This document shows, piece after piece, positions 16,566 to 24,856 of a stretch of 64,000 nt of DNA. The stretch is from Streptomyces agglomeratus (GTDB lineage: Bacteria; Actinomycetota; Actinomycetes; Streptomycetales; Streptomycetaceae). The position numbers and the translations under genes are program-made. The stretch spans positions 4,540,501 to 4,604,500 of the forward strand of contig NZ_MEHJ01000001.1 of assembly GCF_001746415.1 (NCBI RefSeq), read 5' to 3'. The notes below the pieces were generated by a model. It saw only the letters and a program-made list of their open reading frames with translations. It had not been told where the DNA came from and did no database searches. Each line of letters opens with the position of its first letter. Within the stretch, counting starts at the first letter, position 1.

Positions 16566-16580
16566 GTGACGGACCGTCAG
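16566..16580. promoter_or_regulatory. Palindromic operator GTGAC-GGACC-GTCAG (site 5)
   Basis: One mismatch at the outer left base. It shares the spacer GGACC with site 4 and lies 16 bp before the LLM start codon, just upstream of the GGAGGGG ribosome site. Confidence 0.68.
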
Positions 16581-16596
16581 CTCCGGAGGGGTTCTC

Positions 16597-17544
16597 ATGG
16601 CACGGGTTCTGCCCGCAGGGCGGCTGTCGTACGGGATGCAGCTCCCGGTCCAGTCGCAGAGCACCATCTACGCGGAGACGTGGGAGTCGGAGGCCGGGCC
16701 CCGGGAACTCGCCGAGGTGGCCCGGGTCGCGGACCGCACGGGTTTCGCCTACATCGCGAGCTGCGACCACGTGGCGATCCCGCAGCGGCTGGCGGGGGCC
16801 ATGAGCACCGTCTGGTACGACCCGGTCGCCACGCTTGCGTTCCTCGCCGCCGTCACCGAGCGCGTACGGCTGCTGAGCCACGTGGCCGTCGTCGGGCTGC
16901 GGCACCCGCTGGTCACGGCCAAGCAGTACGCGACGCTCGACCACCTGAGCGGCGGCCGGCTGGTCCTCGGGGTGGGCGCCGGGCACGTGCGGGAGGAGTT
17001 CGACGCGGTCGGGGCGGACTTCGCCGGGCGGGGCGGCGTACTGGACGAGACGATCGACGCGCTGCGGGCGGCGCTGGGGGAGGAGGAGTACCCCGAGTTC
17101 GCCGGCGAGCGGTTCTCGTTCAGCGGGCTCGGGCAGCGGCCCCGGCCCGCGCAGCGCCAGGTGCCGGTGTGGGTCGGCGGCTCGTCGCCGGCGGCCGTGC
17201 GCCGGGCGGCGGTGCGGGGCGACGGGTGGCTGCCGCAGGGCGACCCGCGCGACCGCCTGCCGGAGCAGATCGCGAAGCTGCGGCGAACACGGGCGGAGGC
17301 GGGGATCACCGCGCCGATCGAGATCGGCGCGATCACCGAGCCGCTGTACGTCGGCGAGCCGTCCTGGGACGTCGGGCGGCGCACGCTGGCCGGGAAACCC
17401 GACCGCCTCGCCGAGTCGCTGCGCGCCTACCGGGCGATGGGCGTCGACCAGATCCAGGTGCGCTTCCGCAGCAGGAGCCTGGGCGAACTGACCGATCAGA
17501 TGGCGGCCTTCGGCGGCGAGGTCGCCCCGCACCTCAACGACTGA
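16597..17544 (+). CDS. LLM-class F420-dependent oxidoreductase (TIGR03619-like)
   Basis: 315 residues, ATG with GGAGGGG upstream. Luciferase-like TIM barrel: 'LAEVARVADRTGFAYIASCDHVAIP', 'VRLLSHVAVVGLRHPLVTAKQYATLDHLSGGRLVLGVGAGHVREEFDAVG' and 'RRAAVRGDGWLPQG' are the family landmarks. The 'LDHLSGGRL.LGVG' motif is shared by F420- and FMN-dependent members; I favour F420 because of the family resemblance and because FbiC is encoded in this window. It probably oxidises an alcohol or reduces a C=C in the regulon's pathway. The SDR gene starts 15 bp after its stop. Confidence 0.9.
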   Translation: MARVLPAGRLSYGMQLPVQSQSTIYAETWESEAGPRELAEVARVADRTGFAYIASCDHVAIPQRLAGAMSTVWYDPVATLAFLAAVTERVRLLSHVAVVGLRHPLVTAKQYATLDHLSGGRLVLGVGAGHVREEFDAVGADFAGRGGVLDETIDALRAALGEEEYPEFAGERFSFSGLGQRPRPAQRQVPVWVGGSSPAAVRRAAVRGDGWLPQGDPRDRLPEQIAKLRRTRAEAGITAPIEIGAITEPLYVGEPSWDVGRRTLAGKPDRLAESLRAYRAMGVDQIQVRFRSRSLGELTDQMAAFGGEVAPHLND

Positions 17545-17559
17545 AGGAGTGGGGACCCC

Positions 17560-18345
17560 ATGGGGAAGCTGGACGGGCGCGTCGTTCTCATCACCGGCGC
17601 GGCGCGCGGGCAGGGCGAGCAGGAGGCGCGGCTCTTCGTCGCGGAGGGCGCGAAGGTGGTCCTCACCGACGTACTGGACGACCAGGGCGAGGCGCTCGCG
17701 AAGGAGCTGGGGGAGGGCGTGGCGGCGTACGTCCGTCTCGATGTGAGCCGGGAGGACGACTGGGCCGCTGCCGTGGCCGCCGCGAAGAGGGCCTTCGGCA
17801 AGATCGACGGTCTGGTCAACAACGCGGGAATCCTGCGGTTCAACGAGCTCGTGAACACGCCGCTGGAGGAGTTCCAGCAGGTGGTGCAGGTCAACCAGAC
17901 CGGCGCCTTCCTCGGCATCAAGACCGTGGCGCCGGAGATCGAGGCGGCGGGCGGCGGGACGATCGTGAACACGGCGTCGTACACGGCTCTGACGGGCATG
18001 GCCTTCGTGGGCGCGTACGCCGCCACCAAGCACGCCATTCTGGGCCTGACCCGGGTCGCGGCCGTGGAGCTGGCGGCGAAGAGGATCCGGGTGAACGCCG
18101 TGTGCCCGGGTGCCGTGGACACCCCCATGACGAACCCGGCGGCGCTGGACCCGGCGGCCGACCCCGTGGAGGCCGCGGCGGCGGTGGAGGAGCTGTACAA
18201 GAAGCTCGTGCCGATGGGGCGGATCGGGCAGCCGCAGGAGGTGGCGGCGCTGGCGCTCTTCCTGACGGGCGACGACTCGTCGTACATCACGGGGCAGCCG
18301 TTCGTCATCGACGGCGGATGGCTGGCGGGCGTCAGCCTTTTCTGA
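17560..18345 (+). CDS. Classical short-chain dehydrogenase/reductase
   Basis: 261 residues. NAD(P)-binding 'ITGAARGQGEQEARLF' (TGxxxGxG at about 12-19), 'NNAGIL', catalytic Ser in 'NTASYTALTG' and YxxxK in 'YAATKHAI', C-terminal 'SSYITGQPFVIDGGW'. An Asp after the second strand (VLTDVLDD) suggests NAD(H) preference. It oxidises a hydroxy intermediate, most likely a hydroxyacyl-CoA or alcohol of the pathway served by the adjacent LLM enzyme. Spacing of 15 bp from that gene indicates one operon. Its stop codon overlaps operator site 6. Confidence 0.93.
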   Translation: MGKLDGRVVLITGAARGQGEQEARLFVAEGAKVVLTDVLDDQGEALAKELGEGVAAYVRLDVSREDDWAAAVAAAKRAFGKIDGLVNNAGILRFNELVNTPLEEFQQVVQVNQTGAFLGIKTVAPEIEAAGGGTIVNTASYTALTGMAFVGAYAATKHAILGLTRVAAVELAAKRIRVNAVCPGAVDTPMTNPAALDPAADPVEAAAAVEELYKKLVPMGRIGQPQEVAALALFLTGDDSSYITGQPFVIDGGWLAGVSLF

Positions 18346-18356
18346 CGGTGTATCAG
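18342..18356. promoter_or_regulatory. Palindromic operator CTGAC-GGTGT-ATCAG (site 6)
   Basis: One mismatch in the right arm; it overlaps the SDR stop codon. Paired with site 7, starts 62 bp apart, upstream of the LLM gene at 18440. Confidence 0.62.
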
Positions 18357-18401
18357 GTATTGACGGTCCGCAGGGGCAGTGGAACAGTCGTGGACATCCG
18401 T

Positions 18402-18420
18402 AACTGACGGTGTGTCAGTT
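18402..18420. promoter_or_regulatory. Extended palindromic operator AACTGAC-GGTGT-GTCAGTT (site 7)
   Basis: 7-bp perfect arms around the same GGTGT spacer as site 6. This is the most symmetrical copy in the window, ending 19 bp before the TTG start of the LLM gene. Confidence 0.8.
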
Positions 18421-18439
18421 TCTCCGAAGGAGAAGTACC

Positions 18440-19567
18440 TTGGAATTCGGGCTCTTTGTACAGGGGTACGTGCCGGCCGCGCGTGCCAAGGCCGACCCCG
18501 AGGCGGAGCACAAGGCGCTGATGGAGGAGACCGAGTACGTCATCCAGGCGGACAAGTCCGGCTTCAAGTACGCCTGGGCCTCCGAGCACCACTTCCTGGA
18601 GGAGTACTCGCACCTCTCGGCGAACGACGTCTTCCTCGGGTACCTCGCACACGCCACCGACCGGATCCACCTGGGCTCGGGCATCTTCAACCCGCTGGCG
18701 CCGGTGAACCACCCGGTCAAGGTCGCGGAGAAGGTAGCGATGCTGGACCACCTCTCGGAGGGACGCTTCGAGTTCGGCTCGGGGCGCGGGGCCGGCAGCC
18801 ACGAGATCCTGGGCTTCATGCCGGGCATCACGGACATGAACCACACCAAGGAGATCTGGGAGGAAACGATCTCCGAGTTCCCCAAGATGTGGCTCCAGGA
18901 CGAGTACGTGGGCTTCCAGGGCAAGCACTGGTCGCTGCCCCCGCGCAAGATCCTCCCCAAGCCGTACGGGAAGGCCCACCCGGCCATGTGGTACGCCGCC
19001 GGGTCGCCCTCTTCGTACGCCATGGCGGGGAAGAAGGGCCTCGGGGTGCTGGGCTTCAGCGTCCAGAAGGTCTCCGACATGGAGTGGGTCGTCGAGTCGT
19101 ACAAGAACGCGGTGAAGGAGGCGGAGCCGATCGGGGGCTTCGTCAACGACAACGTGATGGTGACGTCCACGGCGATATGCGCCGAGACGCACGAGAAGGC
19201 GGTCGAGATCGCGGTGAGCGGGGGCCTCAACTACCTCCAGTCACTGCTCTTCCGCTACCACGACACGTTTCCCCGGCCGGAGGGGATTCCGGAGTGGCCC
19301 GAGCTGCTGCCGGAGTACACGGCGGAGATCATCGAGCTGCTCATCGCGGAGGAGCTGATGATCTGCGGGGACCCGGACGAGGTGTTCCGGCAGTGCAAGC
19401 GGTGGGAGCAGGCGGGGGCGGATCAGCTTTCCTTCGGGCTGCCGATCGGAGTGTCGCCCGAGGACACGAAGACGACGATCAGGCTGATCGGTGAGCACGT
19501 CATCCCGAAGATCGACACGGACCCGGTCCACCGGACGACCCGCTTCCGCGAGGCCGCGGGGGGCTGA
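18440..19567 (+). CDS. LLM-class flavin-dependent oxidoreductase (bacterial luciferase-like monooxygenase)
   Basis: 375 residues from the TTG at 18440, chosen because GAAGGAGA lies 6 bp upstream and the encoded 'EFGLFVQGYVPA' is the usual N-terminus of this subgroup. Landmarks: 'YAWASEHHFLEEYSHL', 'IFNPLAPVNHPVKVAEKVAMLDHLSEGRFEFGSGRGAGSHE', and 'MICGDPDEVFRQCKRWEQAGADQLSFGLP'. The EHHF motif is typical of FMN-dependent luciferase-like monooxygenases. Predicted to hydroxylate or cleave a pathway intermediate with reduced flavin and O2. Directly controlled by sites 6 and 7; followed by a D-aminoacylase-like gene and an aldehyde dehydrogenase on the same strand. Confidence 0.9.
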   Translation: MEFGLFVQGYVPAARAKADPEAEHKALMEETEYVIQADKSGFKYAWASEHHFLEEYSHLSANDVFLGYLAHATDRIHLGSGIFNPLAPVNHPVKVAEKVAMLDHLSEGRFEFGSGRGAGSHEILGFMPGITDMNHTKEIWEETISEFPKMWLQDEYVGFQGKHWSLPPRKILPKPYGKAHPAMWYAAGSPSSYAMAGKKGLGVLGFSVQKVSDMEWVVESYKNAVKEAEPIGGFVNDNVMVTSTAICAETHEKAVEIAVSGGLNYLQSLLFRYHDTFPRPEGIPEWPELLPEYTAEIIELLIAEELMICGDPDEVFRQCKRWEQAGADQLSFGLPIGVSPEDTKTTIRLIGEHVIPKIDTDPVHRTTRFREAAGG

Positions 19568-19740
19568 GGGGCTGCCGCGCGGTGGGCCGCGAACGCCGCA
19601 CGGGCCGGACTTCGCCCTGGGCGACCTCAGCCCCTCCGGCGTTCGCGCCGTGGGCCGGGGGCGGAGCTGCGGTCCGCCACGCGCCCGCCACCGCCGCCCA
19701 CGCGCCCCCTCTCCCACCCCACTCTCCCGAAGGGACCGCC

Positions 19741-21480
19741 ATGCTCGACCACCTCATCCGCGGAGCCACCGTCGTGGACGGCACCGGCGCCCCCGCGTAC
19801 GTCGCCGACGTGGGCGTCCGCGAGGGCCGCATCGCCCTCATCGCCGGACCCGGCACCGTCGACGAGCCCGCCCGTACCACCGAGAACGCCGAGGGCTTCG
19901 TCCTCGCGCCCGGCTTCGTCGACCCCCACACCCACTACGACGCCCAGCTCTTCTGGGACCCGTTCGCCACCCCGTCCCTCAACCACGGCGTCACGACCGT
20001 CGCCGGCGGCAACTGCGGCTTCACCCTCGCGCCGCTGCACCCCGACCGCCCCGAGGACGCCGACTACACGCGCCGCATGATGTCGAAGGTCGAGGGCATG
20101 TCCCTGGTCGCGCTCGAAGAGGGCGCCCCCTGGAACTGGCACACCTTCGGCGAGTACCTCGACGCCCTCGAAGGCCGCATCGCCGTGAACGCCGGCTTCA
20201 TGGTCGGCCACTGCGCCCTGCGCCGCCACGTCATGGGCGCGGACGCCGTCGGCGGGCAGCCGACCGAGCGGCAGATGGCGCACATGGTCCAGCTCCTGCA
20301 CGACGCGATGGACGCCGGCGCGTGGGGCCTGTCCACCACCCAGTCGTCCACCCACTCCGACGGCGACGGGCAGCCCGTCGCTTCCCGGCACGCCACGCCC
20401 GCCGAGCTGATCGCACTCTCCCGCGCGGTGGGCGAGCACGAGGGCACCCAGCTGGAGGCGATCGTCGCCGGCTGCCTCGACCAGTTCACCGACGACGAGA
20501 TCGACCTCTTGGTCGACATGACCACCGCCGCCGGCCGCCCCCTCAACTGGAACGTGCTGACCATCGACGCGGCCGTTCCCGAGCGCGTCCCGCGCCAGTT
20601 GCGGGCGAGCGAACGCGCCCGGCAGGCCGGCGGCCGGATCGTCGCCCTCACCATGCCGATCCTGACCCCGATGAACATGTCGCTCGGCACCTTCTGCGCC
20701 CTCAACCTCATCCCCGGCTGGGGCGACATCCTCGCTCTCCCCGTCTCCGAGCGCATCGAGAAGCTGCGCGATCCGGATGTACGCGCCGAAATGCTGCGCC
20801 GCGCCGACAGCAAGGAGGCCGGCGTCTTCCGCCGCCTCGCCGACTTCGAGCGGTACGTCATCGGCGACACGTACTCCGAGGCCAATGAGGGCCTGAGCGG
20901 GCGCGTCGTGCGTGACATCGCCGCCGAACGCGGTCAGGACCCCTTCCACTGCCTCGTCGAGATCTGCGCCAACGACCGCCTGCTTACCGTCCTGTGGCCG
21001 ATGCCCTCCGACAACGACCCCGCGAGCTGGGAACTGCGGCAGCGCACCTGGCAGCACGAGGACGTCCTGCTCGGCGGCTCCGACGCCGGGGCGCACCTGG
21101 ACCGGATGTGCGGGGCGCCGTACACGACGCGCTTCATCGGTGACTGCCTGCGCGGCCGCAGGCTCGTGCCGCTGGAGCAGGCGGTGAAGATGCTGACCGA
21201 CGACCCCGCCCGGCTCTTCGGGCTGCGCGAGCGCGGACGTATAGAGGAGGGCTTCCACGCGGACCTCGTCCTCTTCGACCCGGAGCGGATCGCGGCGGGA
21301 CCGGCCACGCTGGTGCACGACCTGCCCGGGGACAGCCCGCGGCTCGACTCGAAGGCGCTCGGGATCGTGTCCGTGCGCGTCAACGGCGTCGAGGTGATAC
21401 GGGACGACCAGGTCACGGGGGCGGTGCCGGGCACGGTACTGCGCTCGGGCCGGGACACGAGGACGGTGGCGACGAAGTGA
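19741..21480 (+). CDS. N-acyl-D-amino-acid deacylase-like amidohydrolase
   Basis: 579 residues from ATG 19741 after GAAGGGA. Amidohydrolase-3 features: 'LIRGATVVDGTGAPAYVADVGVREGRIALI' (N-terminal beta-sandwich), metal site 'GFVDPHTHYDAQLFWDP', 'GVTTVAGGNCGFTLAP', and the late Asp in 'DVLLGGSDAGAHLDRMCGAPYTTRFIGDCLR'. Length is slightly above typical D-aminoacylases (about 480-530). Many actinomycete homologues sit in catabolic clusters, and their substrate may be a cyclic amide or N-acyl compound rather than a D-amino acid. It is joined to the aldehyde dehydrogenase by a 4-bp GTGA overlap. Confidence 0.9.
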   Translation: MLDHLIRGATVVDGTGAPAYVADVGVREGRIALIAGPGTVDEPARTTENAEGFVLAPGFVDPHTHYDAQLFWDPFATPSLNHGVTTVAGGNCGFTLAPLHPDRPEDADYTRRMMSKVEGMSLVALEEGAPWNWHTFGEYLDALEGRIAVNAGFMVGHCALRRHVMGADAVGGQPTERQMAHMVQLLHDAMDAGAWGLSTTQSSTHSDGDGQPVASRHATPAELIALSRAVGEHEGTQLEAIVAGCLDQFTDDEIDLLVDMTTAAGRPLNWNVLTIDAAVPERVPRQLRASERARQAGGRIVALTMPILTPMNMSLGTFCALNLIPGWGDILALPVSERIEKLRDPDVRAEMLRRADSKEAGVFRRLADFERYVIGDTYSEANEGLSGRVVRDIAAERGQDPFHCLVEICANDRLLTVLWPMPSDNDPASWELRQRTWQHEDVLLGGSDAGAHLDRMCGAPYTTRFIGDCLRGRRLVPLEQAVKMLTDDPARLFGLRERGRIEEGFHADLVLFDPERIAAGPATLVHDLPGDSPRLDSKALGIVSVRVNGVEVIRDDQVTGAVPGTVLRSGRDTRTVATK

Positions 21481-22949
21481 GCCCGCACCGGGAGCCGCCC
21501 GGACGGCTGTTCATCGGCGGCGAGTGGACCGAGCCCGACGGCGGGCACTACGAGGTGATCGACCCGGCCACCGAGGAGGTCGCCGGCCTGGCCCCGGAGG
21601 CGAGCCGTGAGCAGGTGTACGCCGCCGCCTCCGCCGCCAGGGCCGCCTTCCCGGCCTGGTCCCGTACCGCCCCGGAGGAACGGGCCGCCATCCTGGACCG
21701 GGCCGCCGACCTGATCCAGCGCGACGCCGCCGCGCACGCGGGCGTCGCCCGCGCCGAGACCGGCGCCACGGCCGCCACCGCCCTCGGCATGCAGGTCGCC
21801 GTCGCCGCCGCCCGCTTCCGGCGGTACGCGCGCGGGGCGCTGGAGCCCGTCGAGACGGGGCTGCCGCCACAGGTCAATCCGGCGGGGCCGATGGGGAAGG
21901 CCGGCGTCTTCGGGGCGCTGGCCGTACGCCAGCCCGTCGGCGTCGTCACCTGCGTGACCTCGTACAACAACCCGTGGGCCAACGCGGCGGGCAAGGTCGC
22001 GCCCGCGCTCGCCATGGGCAACACCGTCGTCGTGAAGCCCGCGCCACAGGACCCGCTGTCCGTCTACCGCATGGCGGCGGCGCTGGCGGAGGCCGGGGTG
22101 CCGCCGGGTGTCGTGAACGTCGTGACCGGCTCGTCGCCCGCCGCCGGTGAGGCCGCCGTCGGCTCGCCGGACGTCGACATGGTCAGCTTCACCGGGTCGA
22201 CGGCCGTCGGACAGCGCATCGCGGAAGTCTGCGGGCGCCACATGAAGCGCCAGCTCATGGAGCTCGGCGGGAAGGGCGCGGCGGTCGTCTTCGACGACGC
22301 CGACCTCGACTCCGCCGTGCGGGGCATCGGCACGACGTTCTCCTTCTACAGCGGGCAGATCTGTACGGCGCCGACCCGGGTGATCGCCCAGCGGGGGATA
22401 TACGACCGGCTGGTAGAGAAGCTGACCGGCTACCTCGGCTTCCTCAAGGTCGGCGACCCCGCCGCCCGGGACACGGTCGTCGGCCCGGTGATCTCCGCCG
22501 CCCACCGTGACCGCGTCGAGTCGTACATCGAGCTGGGCAGGAAGGAGGGCGCCCGGCTGGTCGCGGGCGGCGGCAGGCCCGCGTACGACAAGGGGTTCTA
22601 CGTGGCCCCCACGCTCTTCGCCGACTGTACGAACGACATGCGGGTCGTCCGCGAGGAGATCTTCGGCCCCGTCGTCGTGGTCGTCCCCTTCGACGGCGAC
22701 GAGGAGGAGGGCATCGCGCTCGCCAACGACAGCGACTACGGGCTCATCGACTACGTCTGGTCGGGCGATGTGTCCCGGGCCTTCCGGGTGGCACGGCGGC
22801 TGCGCGCGGGCGGAGTGGGGGTGAACACCGTGGGGCGCAACATGGAGGCGCCGTTCGGCGGCTTCAAGAAGAGCGGAGTGGGGCGGGACGTGGGCTCGTA
22901 CGCGCTGCACGCGTACAGCGAGACGCAGGCCGTCGTCTGGACCGGATGA
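21477..22949 (+). CDS. NAD(P)-dependent aldehyde dehydrogenase
   Basis: 490 residues, start GTG overlapping the upstream TGA. Standard ALDH motifs: 'CVTSYNNPWANAAGKVAPALAMGNTVVVKPAPQDPL' (cofactor site), 'FTGSTAVGQRI', catalytic Glu in 'MELGGKGA', catalytic Cys296 in 'SGQICTAPTR', and 'PFGGFKKSGVGRDVG'. It oxidises an aldehyde to the acid, presumably the aldehyde released by the preceding monooxygenase or amidohydrolase steps, and would hand the acid to the acyl-CoA ligase. Last gene of the 18.4-22.9 kb unit; no clear terminator follows, but the next 226 bp to the permease are non-coding. Confidence 0.94.
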   Translation: MSPHREPPGRLFIGGEWTEPDGGHYEVIDPATEEVAGLAPEASREQVYAAASAARAAFPAWSRTAPEERAAILDRAADLIQRDAAAHAGVARAETGATAATALGMQVAVAAARFRRYARGALEPVETGLPPQVNPAGPMGKAGVFGALAVRQPVGVVTCVTSYNNPWANAAGKVAPALAMGNTVVVKPAPQDPLSVYRMAAALAEAGVPPGVVNVVTGSSPAAGEAAVGSPDVDMVSFTGSTAVGQRIAEVCGRHMKRQLMELGGKGAAVVFDDADLDSAVRGIGTTFSFYSGQICTAPTRVIAQRGIYDRLVEKLTGYLGFLKVGDPAARDTVVGPVISAAHRDRVESYIELGRKEGARLVAGGGRPAYDKGFYVAPTLFADCTNDMRVVREEIFGPVVVVVPFDGDEEEGIALANDSDYGLIDYVWSGDVSRAFRVARRLRAGGVGVNTVGRNMEAPFGGFKKSGVGRDVGSYALHAYSETQAVVWTG

Positions 22950-23175
22950 GCCCTCCGGAAAGAGGTACGGGAAACTTTTGAACCGGGCATATAGGACAGG
23001 GTTGCGATTTCCGCACCTCGGAAGTATGGGTGTGCTGCCTGGTAATGCCTGCTCCCACGTCCGTGAGAACCTTCAATCCGCAACCAATAAGGCGCTCGAC
23101 TCCGTCAAATTCAAGGATCTTTGAGCGGATCCTTTGCCTCCGGATGTGGAAAACGCACGCGTTAACGTCCCGTTC

Positions 23176-24744
23176 ATGACTCAGGTTGACACCCGGCCCC
23201 AGGCCGGAGACACGGTAAGGGGCGTCAACGCCCCGGACGGCCCAGGCGTACGTGACAAGGGCCTCGGCAGCAGGTCTGTCGGCCTCATGGGCAGCGCCGT
23301 CATCGGCATCTCGACGGTCGCGCCCGTCTACTGCCTCACCTCGACGCTCGGCTCGACCGCGGGCGAGGTCGGCCTCCAGATGCCCGCCATCTTCCTGGCC
23401 GGCTTCCTGCCGATGCTGCTGGTCGCCTTCGCGTACCGCGAACTCAACCGCGTCATGCCGGACTGCGGCACCTCCTTCACCTGGACGGTGAAGGCGTTCG
23501 GGCCGCGCGTCGGCTGGATGTGCGGCTGGGGCCTGGTGATCGCGACGATCATCGTCCTCTCGAACCTCGCGGGTGTCGCGACCACGTACTTCTGGCTGCT
23601 CGCCGGCCGGCTCACGGGCAACGACGCGATCAGCGCCCTGGACGACAACAAGGCCGTCCACATCCTCACGTGCCTCGTCCTCATCGCCATCGCCACGGCG
23701 ATCAGCTACCGGGGCATGACCGCCACCAAGGGTGTGCAGTACGCCCTGGTCGGCCTCCAGCTCGTCGTGCTCGCCATCTTCGTGACGATGGCCTTCCAGA
23801 AGGCCGGCAGCGGCTCCTTCGACACGGGCCTGGACTTCTCCTGGTCCTGGATGAACCCGTTCGCCGTCCAGTCCTTCGCCGCCTTCACGGCCGGTCTCTC
23901 CCTGTCGATCTTCATGTACTGGGGCTGGGACGCCTGCCTGACCGCGAACGAGGAGACCACCGGCAGCGCCAAGACGCCCGGCCGCGCCGCCCTCATCGCG
24001 ATGCTCGTCCTGGTCGCCTCCTATCTGGCCACCGGCATCGCCGCCCAGATGGCCGTCGGCTCCGGCGACAAGGGCCTCGGACTCGCCAACCCGGACAACT
24101 CCGACAACGTCTTCGCCGTTCTCGGCGAGCCCGTCATGGGCCTGGTCCTCGGCATCTTCCTGTCGCTCGCGGTCTTCGCCTCCGCCGCGGCCAGCCTCCA
24201 GACCACCTTCATCCCGGTCGCCCGCACGGTCCTGGCCATGTCCTCGTACGAGGCGCTGCCGGCGTCCTTCGCCAAGGTCCACCCGCGCTTCAAGTCGCCG
24301 GGCCGCGCCACGGTCGTCGCGGGCCTCAGCACCGGCGTCTTCTACACGGTGATGACCCTGCTCAGCGAGAACGTACTGATCGACACGATCTACGCCCTCG
24401 GCCTGATGATCTGCTTCTACTACTCGATCACCGCGTTCGCCTGCGCCTGGTACTTCCGTCGCGAGCTGCTGCGTTCCACCCGCGACTTCGTCTACAAGGG
24501 CCTGTGCCCGGTCCTCGGCGGCGTCCTGCTGACCGGAGTCTTCGGCAAGACCCTGTACGACATGTGGGACCCGGCGTACGGCAGCGGCTCCTCGGTCGGC
24601 GGCGTCGGCTCGGTGTTCGTCATCGCCGTCGGACTGCTGCTGCTCGGCGTGGTCCTGATGGCCGCGATGCAGCGCCGCAGCCCGGCGTTCTTCCGCGGCG
24701 AGGTGCTGACGAAGGAGACCCCGGCGCTGGTCGTCCAGGACTGA
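23176..24744 (+). CDS. APC-superfamily amino-acid permease
   Basis: 522 residues from ATG 23176; an in-frame TTG at 23134 is possible, and neither start has a good ribosome site. About 12 hydrophobic segments can be counted, starting 'LMGSAVIGISTVAPVYCLTSTLG' and including 'GTSFTWTVKAFGPRVGWMCGWGLVIATIIVLSN', the typical APC helix-2/3 region. 'FMYWGWDACLTANEETTGSAKTPGRAAL' is the helix-6 loop of this subgroup. Imports an amino acid or related amine by proton symport. It may bring in the substrate of the catabolic block just upstream, but there is no operator copy in front of it. Confidence 0.9.
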   Translation: MTQVDTRPQAGDTVRGVNAPDGPGVRDKGLGSRSVGLMGSAVIGISTVAPVYCLTSTLGSTAGEVGLQMPAIFLAGFLPMLLVAFAYRELNRVMPDCGTSFTWTVKAFGPRVGWMCGWGLVIATIIVLSNLAGVATTYFWLLAGRLTGNDAISALDDNKAVHILTCLVLIAIATAISYRGMTATKGVQYALVGLQLVVLAIFVTMAFQKAGSGSFDTGLDFSWSWMNPFAVQSFAAFTAGLSLSIFMYWGWDACLTANEETTGSAKTPGRAALIAMLVLVASYLATGIAAQMAVGSGDKGLGLANPDNSDNVFAVLGEPVMGLVLGIFLSLAVFASAAASLQTTFIPVARTVLAMSSYEALPASFAKVHPRFKSPGRATVVAGLSTGVFYTVMTLLSENVLIDTIYALGLMICFYYSITAFACAWYFRRELLRSTRDFVYKGLCPVLGGVLLTGVFGKTLYDMWDPAYGSGSSVGGVGSVFVIAVGLLLLGVVLMAAMQRRSPAFFRGEVLTKETPALVVQD

Positions 24745-24788
24745 CCCGCCGGTCCGCCGGACGGACCACCTGTTCGACCCGAGTCTCA

Positions 24789-24827
24789 AGAGGGCCGGGA
24801 AGCCGTGACGCGGCTTCCCGGCCCTCT
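24789..24827. terminator. Strong hairpin terminator after the permease gene
   Basis: Perfect 17-bp inverted repeat, arms 24789-24805 and 24811-24827, 5-nt loop (TGACG). It sits between the convergent permease (ends 24744) and PHP hydrolase (ends 24857) genes and can act for both. Confidence 0.9.
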
Positions 24828-24856
24828 CGTCATGCCGTCTCCGGCCCGGCCCGGCG

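Noticed and set aside
2790..22949. Secondary-metabolite gene cluster because of AfsR/AfsK and ligases
   Set aside because: No PKS, NRPS or terpene core enzyme; AfsK/AfsR/AfsS are global regulators and the rest is catabolic in type.
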